Origin: an uncultured Bacteroidales bacterium
GTDB lineage: Bacteria; Bacteroidota; Bacteroidia; Bacteroidales; Bacteroidaceae
Length of the DNA: 49,591 nucleotides
Assembly (NCBI GenBank): GCA_902801425.1
Contig: CADCIQ010000033.1
Coordinates: 1-49,591 of the forward strand
Direction: 5' to 3'
Positions 24,784 through 32,748 of this stretch are shown here, in pieces. The notes beneath the pieces are model-generated. The model was not told where the DNA came from and did no database searches. It saw only the letters and a list, made by a program, of their open reading frames with translations. The position numbers were made by a program, and so were the translations under genes. Within the stretch, counting starts at the first letter, position 1. Each line of letters opens with the position of its first letter.

Positions 24784-24928
24784 GATTTGCACCGACTTTG
24801 GTACGGACTTGAAACGGATTTGAAACGAATTAGAAGCGGACTTGTAATTAAAACGGTCATTAAATTAGCCAGAATTCCCAGAAAAAAGCAGTTTTAGTGT
24901 AGGTTGAGTGTAGGATTAGTGTAGGTTT
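24784..24928. repeat. Two 11-bp degenerate arrays
   Basis: Array 1 has six units at 24784-24849: GATTTGCACCG, ACTTTGGTACG, GACTTGAAACG, GATTTGAAACG, AATTAGAAGCG, GACTTGTAATT. Array 2 has three units at 24896-24928: AGTGTAGGTTG, AGTGTAGGATT, AGTGTAGGTTT. Spacing is exact although the unit sequences are unrelated between arrays. Confidence 0.75.
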
Positions 24929-25074
24929 GCACGATATTTGAAAACGCTGCAAACTCTTGAATACTAAAATCTTGCACAGTTGTCTGTGTAGGTATGTAGG
25001 ATTATTGCGGAAAAGTTTTTTCTGACCGCTAAGCATCATGTAAAATGTACATACTAGTATGAGTTTTGGGCTGA

Positions 25075-25123
25075 AAAAATTAAAATCCTCCTCCGTTGGG
25101 CTGTGAGGCGTATGGAGGAGGAT
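25075..25123 (-). terminator. Terminator of the TonB receptor gene
   Basis: ATCCTCCTCC (25085-25094) pairs with GGAGGAGGAT (25114-25123); the minus strand then runs into TTTTAATTTTTT. It lies just past the stop codon. Confidence 0.8.
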
Positions 25124-25128
25124 GATAT

Positions 25129-27192
25129 TTACAATCCGAACTTGAATTTTGCGCCTATGCGGCACCAGAGACCTGGCTGGGGAATGGTGGCATAGTCGCA
25201 GTATTTCTTATTGAAAAGATTGCTTGTGTCGAAATAAACAGACCATTTGGGAGCATCCCACGAGAGACGGGCATCGGTGAGGGCATAGGATGGATTATCA
25301 CGGCCTACGCGGTCTTGCCATCGCCATGAGAGACTGAGATTGAGGCGTTTCCATAGCCTTCCGTCGGCACTCACGACGACTTTGTGACGGAGATAGTCCA
25401 TTGCGTATTTGCTGCTGATGACCGTTACGTCGTACTCGGAATCCTCGTTGATATAGCTGTATTTCGCGGATACCTTCCTTAATGGGCAGCTCTCGCTCCA
25501 TAGCTCTTGTGGGAGGAGATTGAGGTTAAGCTCAAAGCCCTTGTTGGCAAGCTCGAAATTGACAGAATGGAAGATACCGTCAGACTGCCCTGTGGAGGTG
25601 TCGGAATAGGTCACCCAGTCAATCATATCCGTCTTGTGTGAATAGAAGAGTTGTGCTTCTGCCATGAAGCCTTTGGCGCGGTATTGCGCTCCGAGCTGGT
25701 AGTCGGTTGTCTTTTCGGGCTTCAGGTTGCTGTTGCCCTCAATGTTCGCTCCGCTATAATAGAGGTCGGTGAAGGTTGGCATGCGCAGAGCCATGTTCCA
25801 TGAGGCGTAGAGCTTCCACGCTTCGGTTGGGCGGTAGCTGATGTCGATACCCGGATATACGCGCCATCGGGTGTCAAGTCCGTCGTTCATGTTCGCCAGA
25901 AGACCGAGTGAGAAGGTCCAGTCGCGAAGCAAGATGTCGTGCTCAAGGAATGCTGAGATGTTGGTGCGAGTGTCCTTGTATTTGTAGAGCTTGTCAGCTT
26001 CAGCATCATGTCCGCCAGTCTTTTCCCAGTCAGGTTCAGCCATTGGTTTGCCGAGTTTCGTGCTCTTGATGCTCTCGCCACGCACCTCTAAGCCGAGGGA
26101 TGTCTTTCCGATCGAAGAAGAGAACCATGCGTTGAGCGATGCGCCCTTGGAGTCAACCTTGTGGAAGTTCTCGCCTGCAGGATTGTCCTTGTGCCATTGG
26201 TAGTGGTCGAACCAGCGGTTCCAGTAGAGTTGCGGAGCGAGGTGTACATTCCCCACCTTGATGTCGGCATTGAGGGCAGCCATCAAGCGCTCGTTACTCT
26301 CCCATTGGTCGGTAGAGGAAGCACCATAGAAGGTGTTGGCAGCGTAGGGCTTGTAGCTGTAGCCGAGTTGACCGCTGAGGGTCGCGCTGTTTCCTATCTG
26401 CGCGCTACCATGATAGAAGAGGCGTGAGGAGGTGAAGTAGCTATTAGGCGTAGCTCCGTCGGTTCGCGTGTAGCCTCCCGAAAGTTGATGGTGCGTAGAG
26501 CCGAAAGACTTGACGAGGGAGGCGTTGCCGTTGGCATAGCCGTATTGGCCAGAGGAGAGATGAATGGCCCCACCCCCTGCCCTCCCGAGGGAGGGAGCCT
26601 GTCCGCTCACGGTCACGATATTTATCACGCCGTTGAATGCGCTCGTGCCATAGACACGCGCGGCAGGTCCTTCAAGCACTTCTATGCGCTCGATATCTTC
26701 TGGAGAAACGGGAAAATCGGCTGATAAATGACCTGTGTGGGGTGAGGAGATGTTGACACCATTCAACAGAATGGTAATCTGGTCAAAATTTCCTCCACGC
26801 ACGGAGATGTCCGTCTGAATACCAAAGCCACCACGCTGACGGACATCGACGCCGGTAGCTAATTTTAAAATGTCGTTGATACTCTCTGCCGCCGCACGAT
26901 GAATATCCTCTCGTGTGATGACAGACACGATCTTTGCCGACTCAGCAAGAGTCAGCGGAGCACGCGAGCCGGTAACGACCACTTCGTCGAGCTTCAGTTC
27001 TGAACGCTGGAGCGAATCGCCGGTAGCCTCAGTATTGACGCTTATGCCCTCTGCCTTTGCGTGGGAGAGAGTAGCGACGCTGAGGGTTCCGATGAGCACC
27101 TCACGTCCCATGACAGAGAAAAGGGCATAGCCCTTGCGTGAGAAATGCTTGAATCGCAATGCCTTGCGCTCACAGAAATGTTTCTGTTGCAT
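25129..27192 (-). CDS. TonB-dependent outer-membrane receptor, BtuB/Cir-like
   Basis: 687 residues. A long basic N-terminal region precedes the hydrophobic signal (VLIGTLSVATLSHAKA), as is usual for this Bacteroidota group. Next come the TonB box region LDEVVVTGSRAPL, the plug domain (about 75-190; ILKLATGVDVRQRGGFGIQ, then GPAARVYGTSAFNGVINIVT), and a 22-strand barrel ending KFGL. Substrate may be a cobalamin or iron chelate; there is no neighbouring gene to decide. After the plug, residues 'GQAPSLGRAGGG' are encoded by a palindromic repeat (26567-26602) of the family found at gene borders, an in-frame insertion of about 12 residues into the first barrel region. Single-gene unit with its own promoter. 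Confidence 0.9.
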   Translation of the reverse strand: MQQKHFCERKALRFKHFSRKGYALFSVMGREVLIGTLSVATLSHAKAEGISVNTEATGDSLQRSELKLDEVVVTGSRAPLTLAESAKIVSVITREDIHRAAAESINDILKLATGVDVRQRGGFGIQTDISVRGGNFDQITILLNGVNISSPHTGHLSADFPVSPEDIERIEVLEGPAARVYGTSAFNGVINIVTVSGQAPSLGRAGGGAIHLSSGQYGYANGNASLVKSFGSTHHQLSGGYTRTDGATPNSYFTSSRLFYHGSAQIGNSATLSGQLGYSYKPYAANTFYGASSTDQWESNERLMAALNADIKVGNVHLAPQLYWNRWFDHYQWHKDNPAGENFHKVDSKGASLNAWFSSSIGKTSLGLEVRGESIKSTKLGKPMAEPDWEKTGGHDAEADKLYKYKDTRTNISAFLEHDILLRDWTFSLGLLANMNDGLDTRWRVYPGIDISYRPTEAWKLYASWNMALRMPTFTDLYYSGANIEGNSNLKPEKTTDYQLGAQYRAKGFMAEAQLFYSHKTDMIDWVTYSDTSTGQSDGIFHSVNFELANKGFELNLNLLPQELWSESCPLRKVSAKYSYINEDSEYDVTVISSKYAMDYLRHKVVVSADGRLWKRLNLSLSWRWQDRVGRDNPSYALTDARLSWDAPKWSVYFDTSNLFNKKYCDYATIPQPGLWCRIGAKFKFGL
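26567..26602. repeat. Palindromic repeat fragment inside the TonB receptor gene
   Basis: GCCCCACCCCCTGCCCTCCC then GAGGGAGGGAGCC: a GC-rich hairpin like those at 28538-28589 and 29978-30029, here read in frame as APSLGRAGGG. Confidence 0.7.
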
Positions 27193-27313
27193 CTGTTTTT
27201 TGTTAGTTAAAATGAATTTAATATAGAAAAATACGGAGCATACGCCCCTTCCTTTTATCTATGTATAAGCTGTTTCCCGCTATCCTGAATAGGGAGAATG
27301 GCTTTTTGCGCTG

Positions 27314-27345
27314 CAAAATTATGAAAATATTTTTGAATAGCCAAA
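27314..27345 (-). promoter_or_regulatory. Promoter of the TonB receptor gene
   Basis: Minus-strand TTTG (27345-27342), 20-bp spacer, TAATTTTG (27321-27314). The leader is about 115 nt and can form a CTAT/ATAG-centred hairpin. I looked for a cobalamin riboswitch box here and did not find it. Confidence 0.8.
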
Positions 27346-27371
27346 TGAATTAAATGATAAATGAAAATAAA

Positions 27372-27427
27372 AAAGTAAGAAGTGGTAGCTTTCGCCTAAT
27401 AGCCATGCTAATCACACTTCTTACTTT
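27372..27427 (-). terminator. Terminator of the SusCD operon
   Basis: AAAGTAAGAAGTG (27372-27384) pairs perfectly with CACTTCTTACTTT (27415-27427). The loop shares TTAGC-type sequence with the hairpins at 1352 and 6902. It lies 12 bp past the stop of the last gene. Confidence 0.7.
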
Positions 27428-27439
27428 CTACTTTACACC

Positions 27440-28468
27440 CTATTTCATCAAATATGGGAAATGAAGATATTGCAATGTGCCTATAGGATTTCCCTGGGCA
27501 TCGTAAGCACTAAGGAAAAGCGAGGTGATATTAAACTCGTCAAATTTATTGCTGTCATCGAAGGTTAGGTATGTAGCCTTGTCGTCTTTGTCGTAGGAGA
27601 AACTACCAGAGATGGCGATTTTATTGTCGGTTATAACCTTATCACTCTCGTAATCATACAATGTCGTGTAGATTTCGTATTCCTGGAATTTACCTATTTT
27701 CAAACCTGCATTTAGTGTGATAGTGTTGGTCTCTTTGTTGAAGCCGACTGGAATTACGAAACCTAAATCGTTGAGAACGAGTGCATATGAAACAATTCCT
27801 GCTGAATCGGTTGATGAAACGAATTCTGCGTTGAGAGCATTATAATCACCAAGTTTTGCGTCATAGTACACGAGCATCATCTCTCCGAGGAGATCCTTTT
27901 CCACTTCACATTGCTGAACGTAGATAGAATCCTTTATAGAACCTGCCTGATAATATACATATCCGCTACGAATGTGACCTGTTGCATTCTCCGAAGTTGA
28001 GATTTTGAGAGCTCCATTCTCAGCCTTGCAGGTGATCCAGTCCTCTGCAGTCTGGCAATTGAAATCAAGGTTGGTGGTGTAAGGAATCTCAAGTTCAGCC
28101 TGAGAGTCGTCAAGGTAAAGTTCCTTGGCATCAACGGAGATGATAGTACCCTTCTGGATGACTGCTATCTCTGCCACATCGCTACCGCTCTTGATTACGA
28201 CCTTGCCTGTACGGTATTCTATACCGAGGTTATCGGTGGTCTTTACTGTGATAGTCTTACCGCTAATAGAGGTTGTGAACCAGTCTGATGAGGCTGTTGC
28301 TTCGATGGAAGAAGGGGCATCTACAACGATAGTACCCTCGGAAGCCTTGACATCCATATCAGATACGTTCTGGCTAACAATCCTGATTGAATTGGTGAGA
28401 GTGTATTCGCCCTCTTCGCTGTCGCTGCATGAGGTAAGCGCGAAAAGGAGAGAGAAGAGATCCGACAA
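27440..28468 (-). CDS. BACON-domain lipoprotein with frameshifted signal peptide
   Basis: About 342 residues. Two BACON-like Ig domains (about 30-105 and 105-190; SSIEATASSDWFTT, then TAEDWITC) precede a C-terminal beta-rich domain of about 150 residues. BACON domains usually hold surface enzymes or binding proteins. A lipobox FALTSC lies at the N-terminus. The only open start in this frame is TTG at 28468, giving a poor signal without basic residues. An ATG at 28508 begins a normal signal peptide (MKKYSKLNNI) but is shifted by a 19-bp insertion (28460-28478). Removing 19 bp joins the two parts into one clean lipoprotein signal. The gene is therefore probably disrupted or phase-variable. Last gene of the SusCD operon. 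Confidence 0.75.
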   Translation of the reverse strand: MSDLFSLLFALTSCSDSEEGEYTLTNSIRIVSQNVSDMDVKASEGTIVVDAPSSIEATASSDWFTTSISGKTITVKTTDNLGIEYRTGKVVIKSGSDVAEIAVIQKGTIISVDAKELYLDDSQAELEIPYTTNLDFNCQTAEDWITCKAENGALKISTSENATGHIRSGYVYYQAGSIKDSIYVQQCEVEKDLLGEMMLVYYDAKLGDYNALNAEFVSSTDSAGIVSYALVLNDLGFVIPVGFNKETNTITLNAGLKIGKFQEYEIYTTLYDYESDKVITDNKIAISGSFSYDKDDKATYLTFDDSNKFDEFNITSLFLSAYDAQGNPIGTLQYLHFPYLMK

Positions 28469-28478
28469 AGAGGGATCG
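28460..28478. repeat. 19-bp insertion that shifts the BACON lipoprotein frame
   Basis: ATCCGACAAAGAGGGATCG, the same sequence that lies at the end of the 60-bp insertion in the neighbouring lipoprotein gene (to 29917). Confidence 0.7.
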
Positions 28479-28537
28479 GATATTATTTAGTTTACTATAT
28501 TTTTTCATAAAATAAAACTTTTGAGTGTCTATAGAAT

Positions 28538-28589
28538 GGCCTTTCGCCCTCTGGCTCCCTCCCTATGGGGGAGGGCGGGGGGAGAGGCC
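28538..28589. repeat. Palindromic gene-border element between the BACON and DUF4302 genes
   Basis: Ends GGCC (28538 and 28586), core CTCCCTCCCTATGGGGGAGGG. With the sequence back to 28479 it repeats 29918-30029 (about 112 bp, roughly 90% alike), so the upstream regions of the two lipoprotein genes are duplicates. Confidence 0.75.
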
Positions 28590-28597
28590 TTTTTTTG

Positions 28598-29947
28598 TTA
28601 TTTATCAAATGGTTCTGCAATCAGACCATTATATACGGTGAAGTATATCTCTGGGTTCTCAATCTGTTGCATCTTAATATACGTAGGATTCTTTGGATCA
28701 TCGGCTGTAAGGGTATATGTTGCACCTTTGGCACCACAGAGGGCACTTATTATCCAATTGTACTTCGCATTATTGTAATACCATACACCATTTCCTTCGC
28801 CTATATATGCAAAGTTGAAGGTTATAATATCATCGGTGAGTTCCTCTGCATCGATAAGTAGTGAACCTTTGTAATTACCACTTGTGAATGTGAATCCGAA
28901 TGCACCAGAATAGCCATTAATAGAACCAAGACCTGTGATATCATTAGGACCGAGAATCATGTAGTTGATAGTCTCGCCTTCAGCTGCACTTCCTTCCTTT
29001 GCCACGTTGAAGTACTTCAGAGCTGTTTCTGACATACCGCTTGCTACGATTGACCAAGTGTTTGTCATGAGTATTTCTGGGAGAGTAAGTGGGAGGCTAA
29101 CCAACGCAACTGACTTATCGGCTGGGTTTGCCCAGATACCGTCCTCTGAGTAGGTGAAGCCTGTCACGTTCTTGCCCATGATATCCACGCTATCATAGAA
29201 CTCAAAACCTGTAGCTGTGGTGACGAAAGGAATGTCTATGTTCTTGGCATCCTTAGGATTGGTGAATGTGAATACGTTGAGATTACGCTTTACGATGATA
29301 GTATCATTATCAATAACAAATGCGTATTTGCTAGAGCGCATTTTCTCCTTTATATCCAGTACATCGTTGATATAATCCTCCGCAGGCTTGTTGAGGCGAT
29401 GCATATACATAGTATTGCCGTTACGCTTTCCCTTGAGGGTGATGAGGTCGTCCTGAACATCCATGATGATGAATTCAAAGTCGCCGTCCTGTGCCTCGTA
29501 TTCGTCTGATGATGGTGTAGCGTATGCGTGCATCACAGAGTTGTATGAGTCAAAACTGAGGACTGGACCGTCATCATTAGTGAGCTTATAGAGGCTTGTC
29601 TCGCTCTTTTCATATTCCTGTGAATAGACTGTAGCCTCGGTACCCTTGAACTGGATTGCGTATGCAATGCCTCCGTATGTGAGGTTACGGTCAGGGTAGT
29701 AATCAAGTGCCCAGCCGTTCTCGTTGCTTGTGAGAGTAGCCTTTGTCTTGTCAAGAACCTCTTGCATGCGCAGAGAAGAAGACTTGTCGAAAATATCCTC
29801 CTGATCTTTTAGGCAAGACTGGAAGAGTAAGGTGGAGAGGAGGAGAAGAAAAGACAACACGGCCTCTCCCCCCGCCCTCCCCCGTAGGGAGGGAGCCGAT
29901 CCGACAAAGAGGGATCGGATATTATTTAGTTTACAATTCTTTTTCAT
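28598..29947 (-). CDS. DUF4302 lipoprotein of the SusCD operon
   Basis: 449 residues. A lipobox (LLFQSC) is followed by KDQEDIFDKSSSLRMQEVLD and GWALDYYPDRNLTYGGIAYA, the signature of DUF4302, a family found beside SusC/SusD pairs together with HExxH lipoproteins. Function is unknown; a surface role in substrate capture is inferred. The signal peptide is unusually long: 20 residues (RSLFVG, SAPSLRG, RAGGEAV) are encoded by a 60-bp in-frame repeat insertion at 29858-29917. Without it the N-terminus would read MKKNCKLNNI joined to LSFLLLLSTLL. Family assignment is from recall of the motif. Confidence 0.8.
   Translation of the reverse strand: MKKNCKLNNIRSLFVGSAPSLRGRAGGEAVLSFLLLLSTLLFQSCLKDQEDIFDKSSSLRMQEVLDKTKATLTSNENGWALDYYPDRNLTYGGIAYAIQFKGTEATVYSQEYEKSETSLYKLTNDDGPVLSFDSYNSVMHAYATPSSDEYEAQDGDFEFIIMDVQDDLITLKGKRNGNTMYMHRLNKPAEDYINDVLDIKEKMRSSKYAFVIDNDTIIVKRNLNVFTFTNPKDAKNIDIPFVTTATGFEFYDSVDIMGKNVTGFTYSEDGIWANPADKSVALVSLPLTLPEILMTNTWSIVASGMSETALKYFNVAKEGSAAEGETINYMILGPNDITGLGSINGYSGAFGFTFTSGNYKGSLLIDAEELTDDIITFNFAYIGEGNGVWYYNNAKYNWIISALCGAKGATYTLTADDPKNPTYIKMQQIENPEIYFTVYNGLIAEPFDK
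29858..29917. repeat. 60-bp palindromic repeat inserted in frame into the DUF4302 signal peptide
   Basis: Contains a GC-rich hairpin (CTCCCCCCGCCCTCCC...GTAGGGAGGGAG) and the TCCGA...TCGGA element. Being exactly 60 bp it keeps the reading frame, unlike the 19-bp piece in the next gene. Confidence 0.7.
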
Positions 29948-29977
29948 AAAATAAAACTTTTTGAGTGTTTATTGAAT

Positions 29978-30029
29978 GGCCTTTCGCACTCCGGCTCCCT
30001 CCCTACGGGGGAGGGCGGGGGGAGAGGCC
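29978..30029. repeat. Palindromic gene-border element between the DUF4302 and metallopeptidase genes
   Basis: Ends GGCC at 29978 and 30026, core CTCCCTCCCTACGGGGGAGGG. Near-identical to 28538-28589. Confidence 0.75.
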
Positions 30030-30037
30030 GCTTTTTA

Positions 30038-31018
30038 CTACTTCACCGTAACATCTGTAAGATCGACTTTACCAGCGGATATATCAGCCTGACGACGCTG
30101 AATGGTTGCGCGGAGAACATCAATGTCAATATTGAAGTTTTCCTTCATGTAACGACGAATGATGTCAAGTTTGGTGTTTATCAGCTCAGATGGAATCTTT
30201 GAATCATCAGTCTTTGTTGTCTTTGCTGCAGCGTCTTGGTCTGCCTTTTCCAACCAACCGTTCCATGTCTTAGCATCATTGGTTATATACATAGAGAGCA
30301 TCTCTGCAAAGTCCTCTTGATAAGAGTTCTGTGAGTATGCAGATATGAAGCCTCTTTGCAGATATTCTTTGTCGTATGGTTCTTCGCTCCACATATCACC
30401 CAGGTATTTGTCACCTGTAACCAACTGGAAGTCTGCAGGGATGTCCTTTGTCTGGTTCATGATGTGAGTGAACTCATGGTGAATGGTCTTGAGGTAATAT
30501 TCGTTCATGTACTCCGGACCCTTCGCGATATTCTCGCTGAGGTAGTTCAGACCTGCAAGAAGAATCTTACGACCGCCCTCGGCAGTACCGAGAATGTATG
30601 TACCATTGTTGCGGTATTCCCATTCTCCGATGAGGAAGAACATCTTTGGGAAGTAGCGGCGTGTGAAATCCGTGCCTGCAACCTCATCGTATGTCTCTAC
30701 GCAGAGATACTTTACGAGATGCGCCATTTTAACGGCATCATCATATCTAGCAGGTACAGTATAGTAGTCATAGTCAGACTCAGTTTCCTTGTATCTGTAC
30801 TTGAAATCAATGTTGTATGGAATGGCATAGTTCACTTCCAGCCATTTGTCGAACTCTGTCTGCTCCTCGTTAGGCGTAACGATCACGCTCTTGCCCTCAT
30901 CAGGATCGTCTGAGGAACAAGCGCTTAATGCCATTGCACCAATCGCAACAAAAAAGCCTAACCAAGCCTTCTCAAAGGGAAGGATGTTTAAATAGCCTAT
31001 ATGATTATTCTTTTTCAT
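30038..31018 (-). CDS. SusCD-associated zinc metallopeptidase lipoprotein
   Basis: 326 residues from the ATG at 31018; a longer frame to 31135 only reads the upstream repeat. The lipobox is ALSAC with C34. The zinc motif HHEFTHIMNQ (180-189) gives HExxH at 181-185. This is the 'substrate import-associated zinc metallohydrolase lipoprotein' family (TIGR04549 by recall), always found beside SusC/SusD. It probably clips a peptide or peptide-linked ligand at the cell surface before uptake. The N-terminus carries 'NILPFEKAWLG', encoded by the repeat fragment at 30954-30988, inserted in frame between the basic start and the hydrophobic core. Confidence 0.88.
   Translation of the reverse strand: MKKNNHIGYLNILPFEKAWLGFFVAIGAMALSACSSDDPDEGKSVIVTPNEEQTEFDKWLEVNYAIPYNIDFKYRYKETESDYDYYTVPARYDDAVKMAHLVKYLCVETYDEVAGTDFTRRYFPKMFFLIGEWEYRNNGTYILGTAEGGRKILLAGLNYLSENIAKGPEYMNEYYLKTIHHEFTHIMNQTKDIPADFQLVTGDKYLGDMWSEEPYDKEYLQRGFISAYSQNSYQEDFAEMLSMYITNDAKTWNGWLEKADQDAAAKTTKTDDSKIPSELINTKLDIIRRYMKENFNIDIDVLRATIQRRQADISAGKVDLTDVTVK
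30954..30988. repeat. Gene-border repeat fragment inside the metallopeptidase signal peptide
   Basis: AAGCCTAACCAAGCCTT then CTCAAAGGGAAGGATGTT, one base different from the copies at 17629-17662 and 40393-40427; translated in frame. Confidence 0.8.
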
Positions 31019-31047
31019 AAGATATTGTCTTTTTATTTGTTTTGAAC

Positions 31048-31133
31048 GGCCTTTAGCACTCCGGCTCCTTCCGTGCGGGGGAAGTCCGATGTTGATAACA
31101 TCGGAGTATGTGTCAGGAGCGGGGGAAGAGGCC
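31048..31133. repeat. Palindromic gene-border element with a nested hairpin, SusD/metallopeptidase gap
   Basis: Ends GGCC at 31048 and 31130. The core GC-rich hairpin is interrupted by TCCGATGTT-GAT-AACATCGGA (31085-31105) and about 15 bp more, as though a second element had inserted into the first. Confidence 0.7.
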
Positions 31134-31149
31134 ACGGGGGTAGGGCGCT

Positions 31150-32736
31150 TTATCTTGGGTTCTTCTCCAAACCAGCCTCAATCACCTTGTTAGGAAGCTG
31201 GAGAGCGCGTCGTGGATCATCCTTCTTCAGGAAGTCCTTTTTCTTCTCTGGTACACCCTTGGCATTCATTATACGACGAGGAATCTCTATGCCGTAACGC
31301 TTGATGTCAAACCAACGAAGCCCCATGTGCATAGTCTCTACGCGACGGAAGGTAAGAACAGCTTGAAGCATATTTTCCTGAGTACTGCCTTCTGCATCTA
31401 TGGTGAATGAAGGATTGAGATGCTTCTTGAGCTGTGACTCTATGCTGTCAGCATCAGAATATGAATACTTGGCTTTGTTATAGAACTCATTCACCATATC
31501 GGTCGTAAGCACCTTGTCGCTCTTGGTTATAGCGTGCATCCACATGTTCATGTCATCACAAGCCTTGTCATACTGCTTTAGCATGATGTAAGCCTCTGCT
31601 CGACTGAGAAGAGTCTCGTCTGTTGTGAGGGTAGGATATACTATGTGAGCATGTCCAATCTTGGCCACAGGGTCGGTATATTCGAAGATGTACGGCAACT
31701 TCCAGAATACAGTCTTGTCGAGGTTGGTTGCTGAGTAAACCTTCGGATTTACATAGAATGATGTATAATCGCCCCAGAGCTGCGTTGCACGGATATCCTC
31801 TTTCTCTGCAAGATACGCGCCGTGAGAGTAACGGCTATTGTAGCGATAAGGACCGAAGAACAAACCTGCTGCAGAATAAGATGTGAGAAGCAAGAGGTTC
31901 GCATTCTCATCGGCATTGATATACTGTTTGCTGATTGCGTCAAAGTCCTGTGTCATCTGTGACATAATCTTCCAGTCGCGAAGCATAGTTGCAGGCTGGT
32001 CGCCAAGACATAAGGTAGCAGCTTCAACAGCCTTTTCCCATTGCTCAGTATAGAGATAGAAACGTGTAGCAAAAGCGTATGCTGCACGCTTTGTGAAGTG
32101 GTACTTAGGTACTGTGTAGTAAGAACCATTCACAAGTGCAAGACCTTCCTCTATGTCTGTCTGAATGTGGTTGTAGAGGTCGGTCATGTTGCCACGCTTA
32201 TATTCAGGACAAAGTTTAGTCTCTGGCTCTGTGAGATAAGGCAAACCGAGCTGAGTGTCGTTCTTTGCCTTGTTGTAAGGCATGCAGAACATGTTTGCGA
32301 GCATGAAATAGTTGTATGCACGGCACAAGAGAGCCTCGCCCTTAGCCTCCTGCATAGCAGAAGATTCTGACATGTTCTCAATAGCCTTGAGAGCCTCGTT
32401 TGCAGCAGCAATACTTACAAGGGAACTCTGCCAGAAACTCTCCAATGATTCATCGTCAGTTTCCTTTTCATCTTCCCATGCCCAAGTATCCTCACAGAAA
32501 CGCTCTGTCTCAGGATTCTTTTCACCGTAATCGTCGATGTTATCAGAAACGAGTTCGGCTACATAGATATGGTCATGGTCAGGATAGGCACCTACAAGGA
32601 GGTTCTGCACCTTCTGCTCATTGTCTATTGTTGCGCGGTTATCAGGATTTGTGTCGAGGAAATCGTCACAACTCACCATGCAGGAAGCACCTGCAATAAT
32701 CGCGCTTGCGTATGTATATTTTAATAATGTGTTCAT
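31150..32736 (-). CDS. SusD/RagB-family outer-membrane lipoprotein
   Basis: 528 residues with lipobox MVSC (C23) followed by DDFLDTNPDNRATIDNEQ, the typical SusD start. TPR-like helices build the ligand-binding lid: LLVGAYPDHDHIYVAELVSD, ALLCRAYNYFMLANMFCMPY and ETLLSRAEAYIMLKQYDKA. The conserved C-terminal region FRRVETMHMGLRWFDIKRYG is present. SusD closes over the SusC barrel and captures the ligand. It is 12 bp downstream of the SusC gene, as in all such pairs. Confidence 0.94.
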   Translation of the reverse strand: MNTLLKYTYASAIIAGASCMVSCDDFLDTNPDNRATIDNEQKVQNLLVGAYPDHDHIYVAELVSDNIDDYGEKNPETERFCEDTWAWEDEKETDDESLESFWQSSLVSIAAANEALKAIENMSESSAMQEAKGEALLCRAYNYFMLANMFCMPYNKAKNDTQLGLPYLTEPETKLCPEYKRGNMTDLYNHIQTDIEEGLALVNGSYYTVPKYHFTKRAAYAFATRFYLYTEQWEKAVEAATLCLGDQPATMLRDWKIMSQMTQDFDAISKQYINADENANLLLLTSYSAAGLFFGPYRYNSRYSHGAYLAEKEDIRATQLWGDYTSFYVNPKVYSATNLDKTVFWKLPYIFEYTDPVAKIGHAHIVYPTLTTDETLLSRAEAYIMLKQYDKACDDMNMWMHAITKSDKVLTTDMVNEFYNKAKYSYSDADSIESQLKKHLNPSFTIDAEGSTQENMLQAVLTFRRVETMHMGLRWFDIKRYGIEIPRRIMNAKGVPEKKKDFLKKDDPRRALQLPNKVIEAGLEKNPR

Positions 32737-32748
32737 AACTTTATGTCT

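Noticed and set aside
27193-27310. Cobalamin riboswitch upstream of the TonB receptor
   Set aside because: The leader has a small hairpin but none of the conserved cobalamin-box sequence, and it is only about 115 nt.
30038-31135. Longer start for the metallopeptidase lipoprotein
   Set aside because: The extension reads through the palindromic border element and would bury the lipobox; MKKNNHIG at 31018 gives a normal signal.
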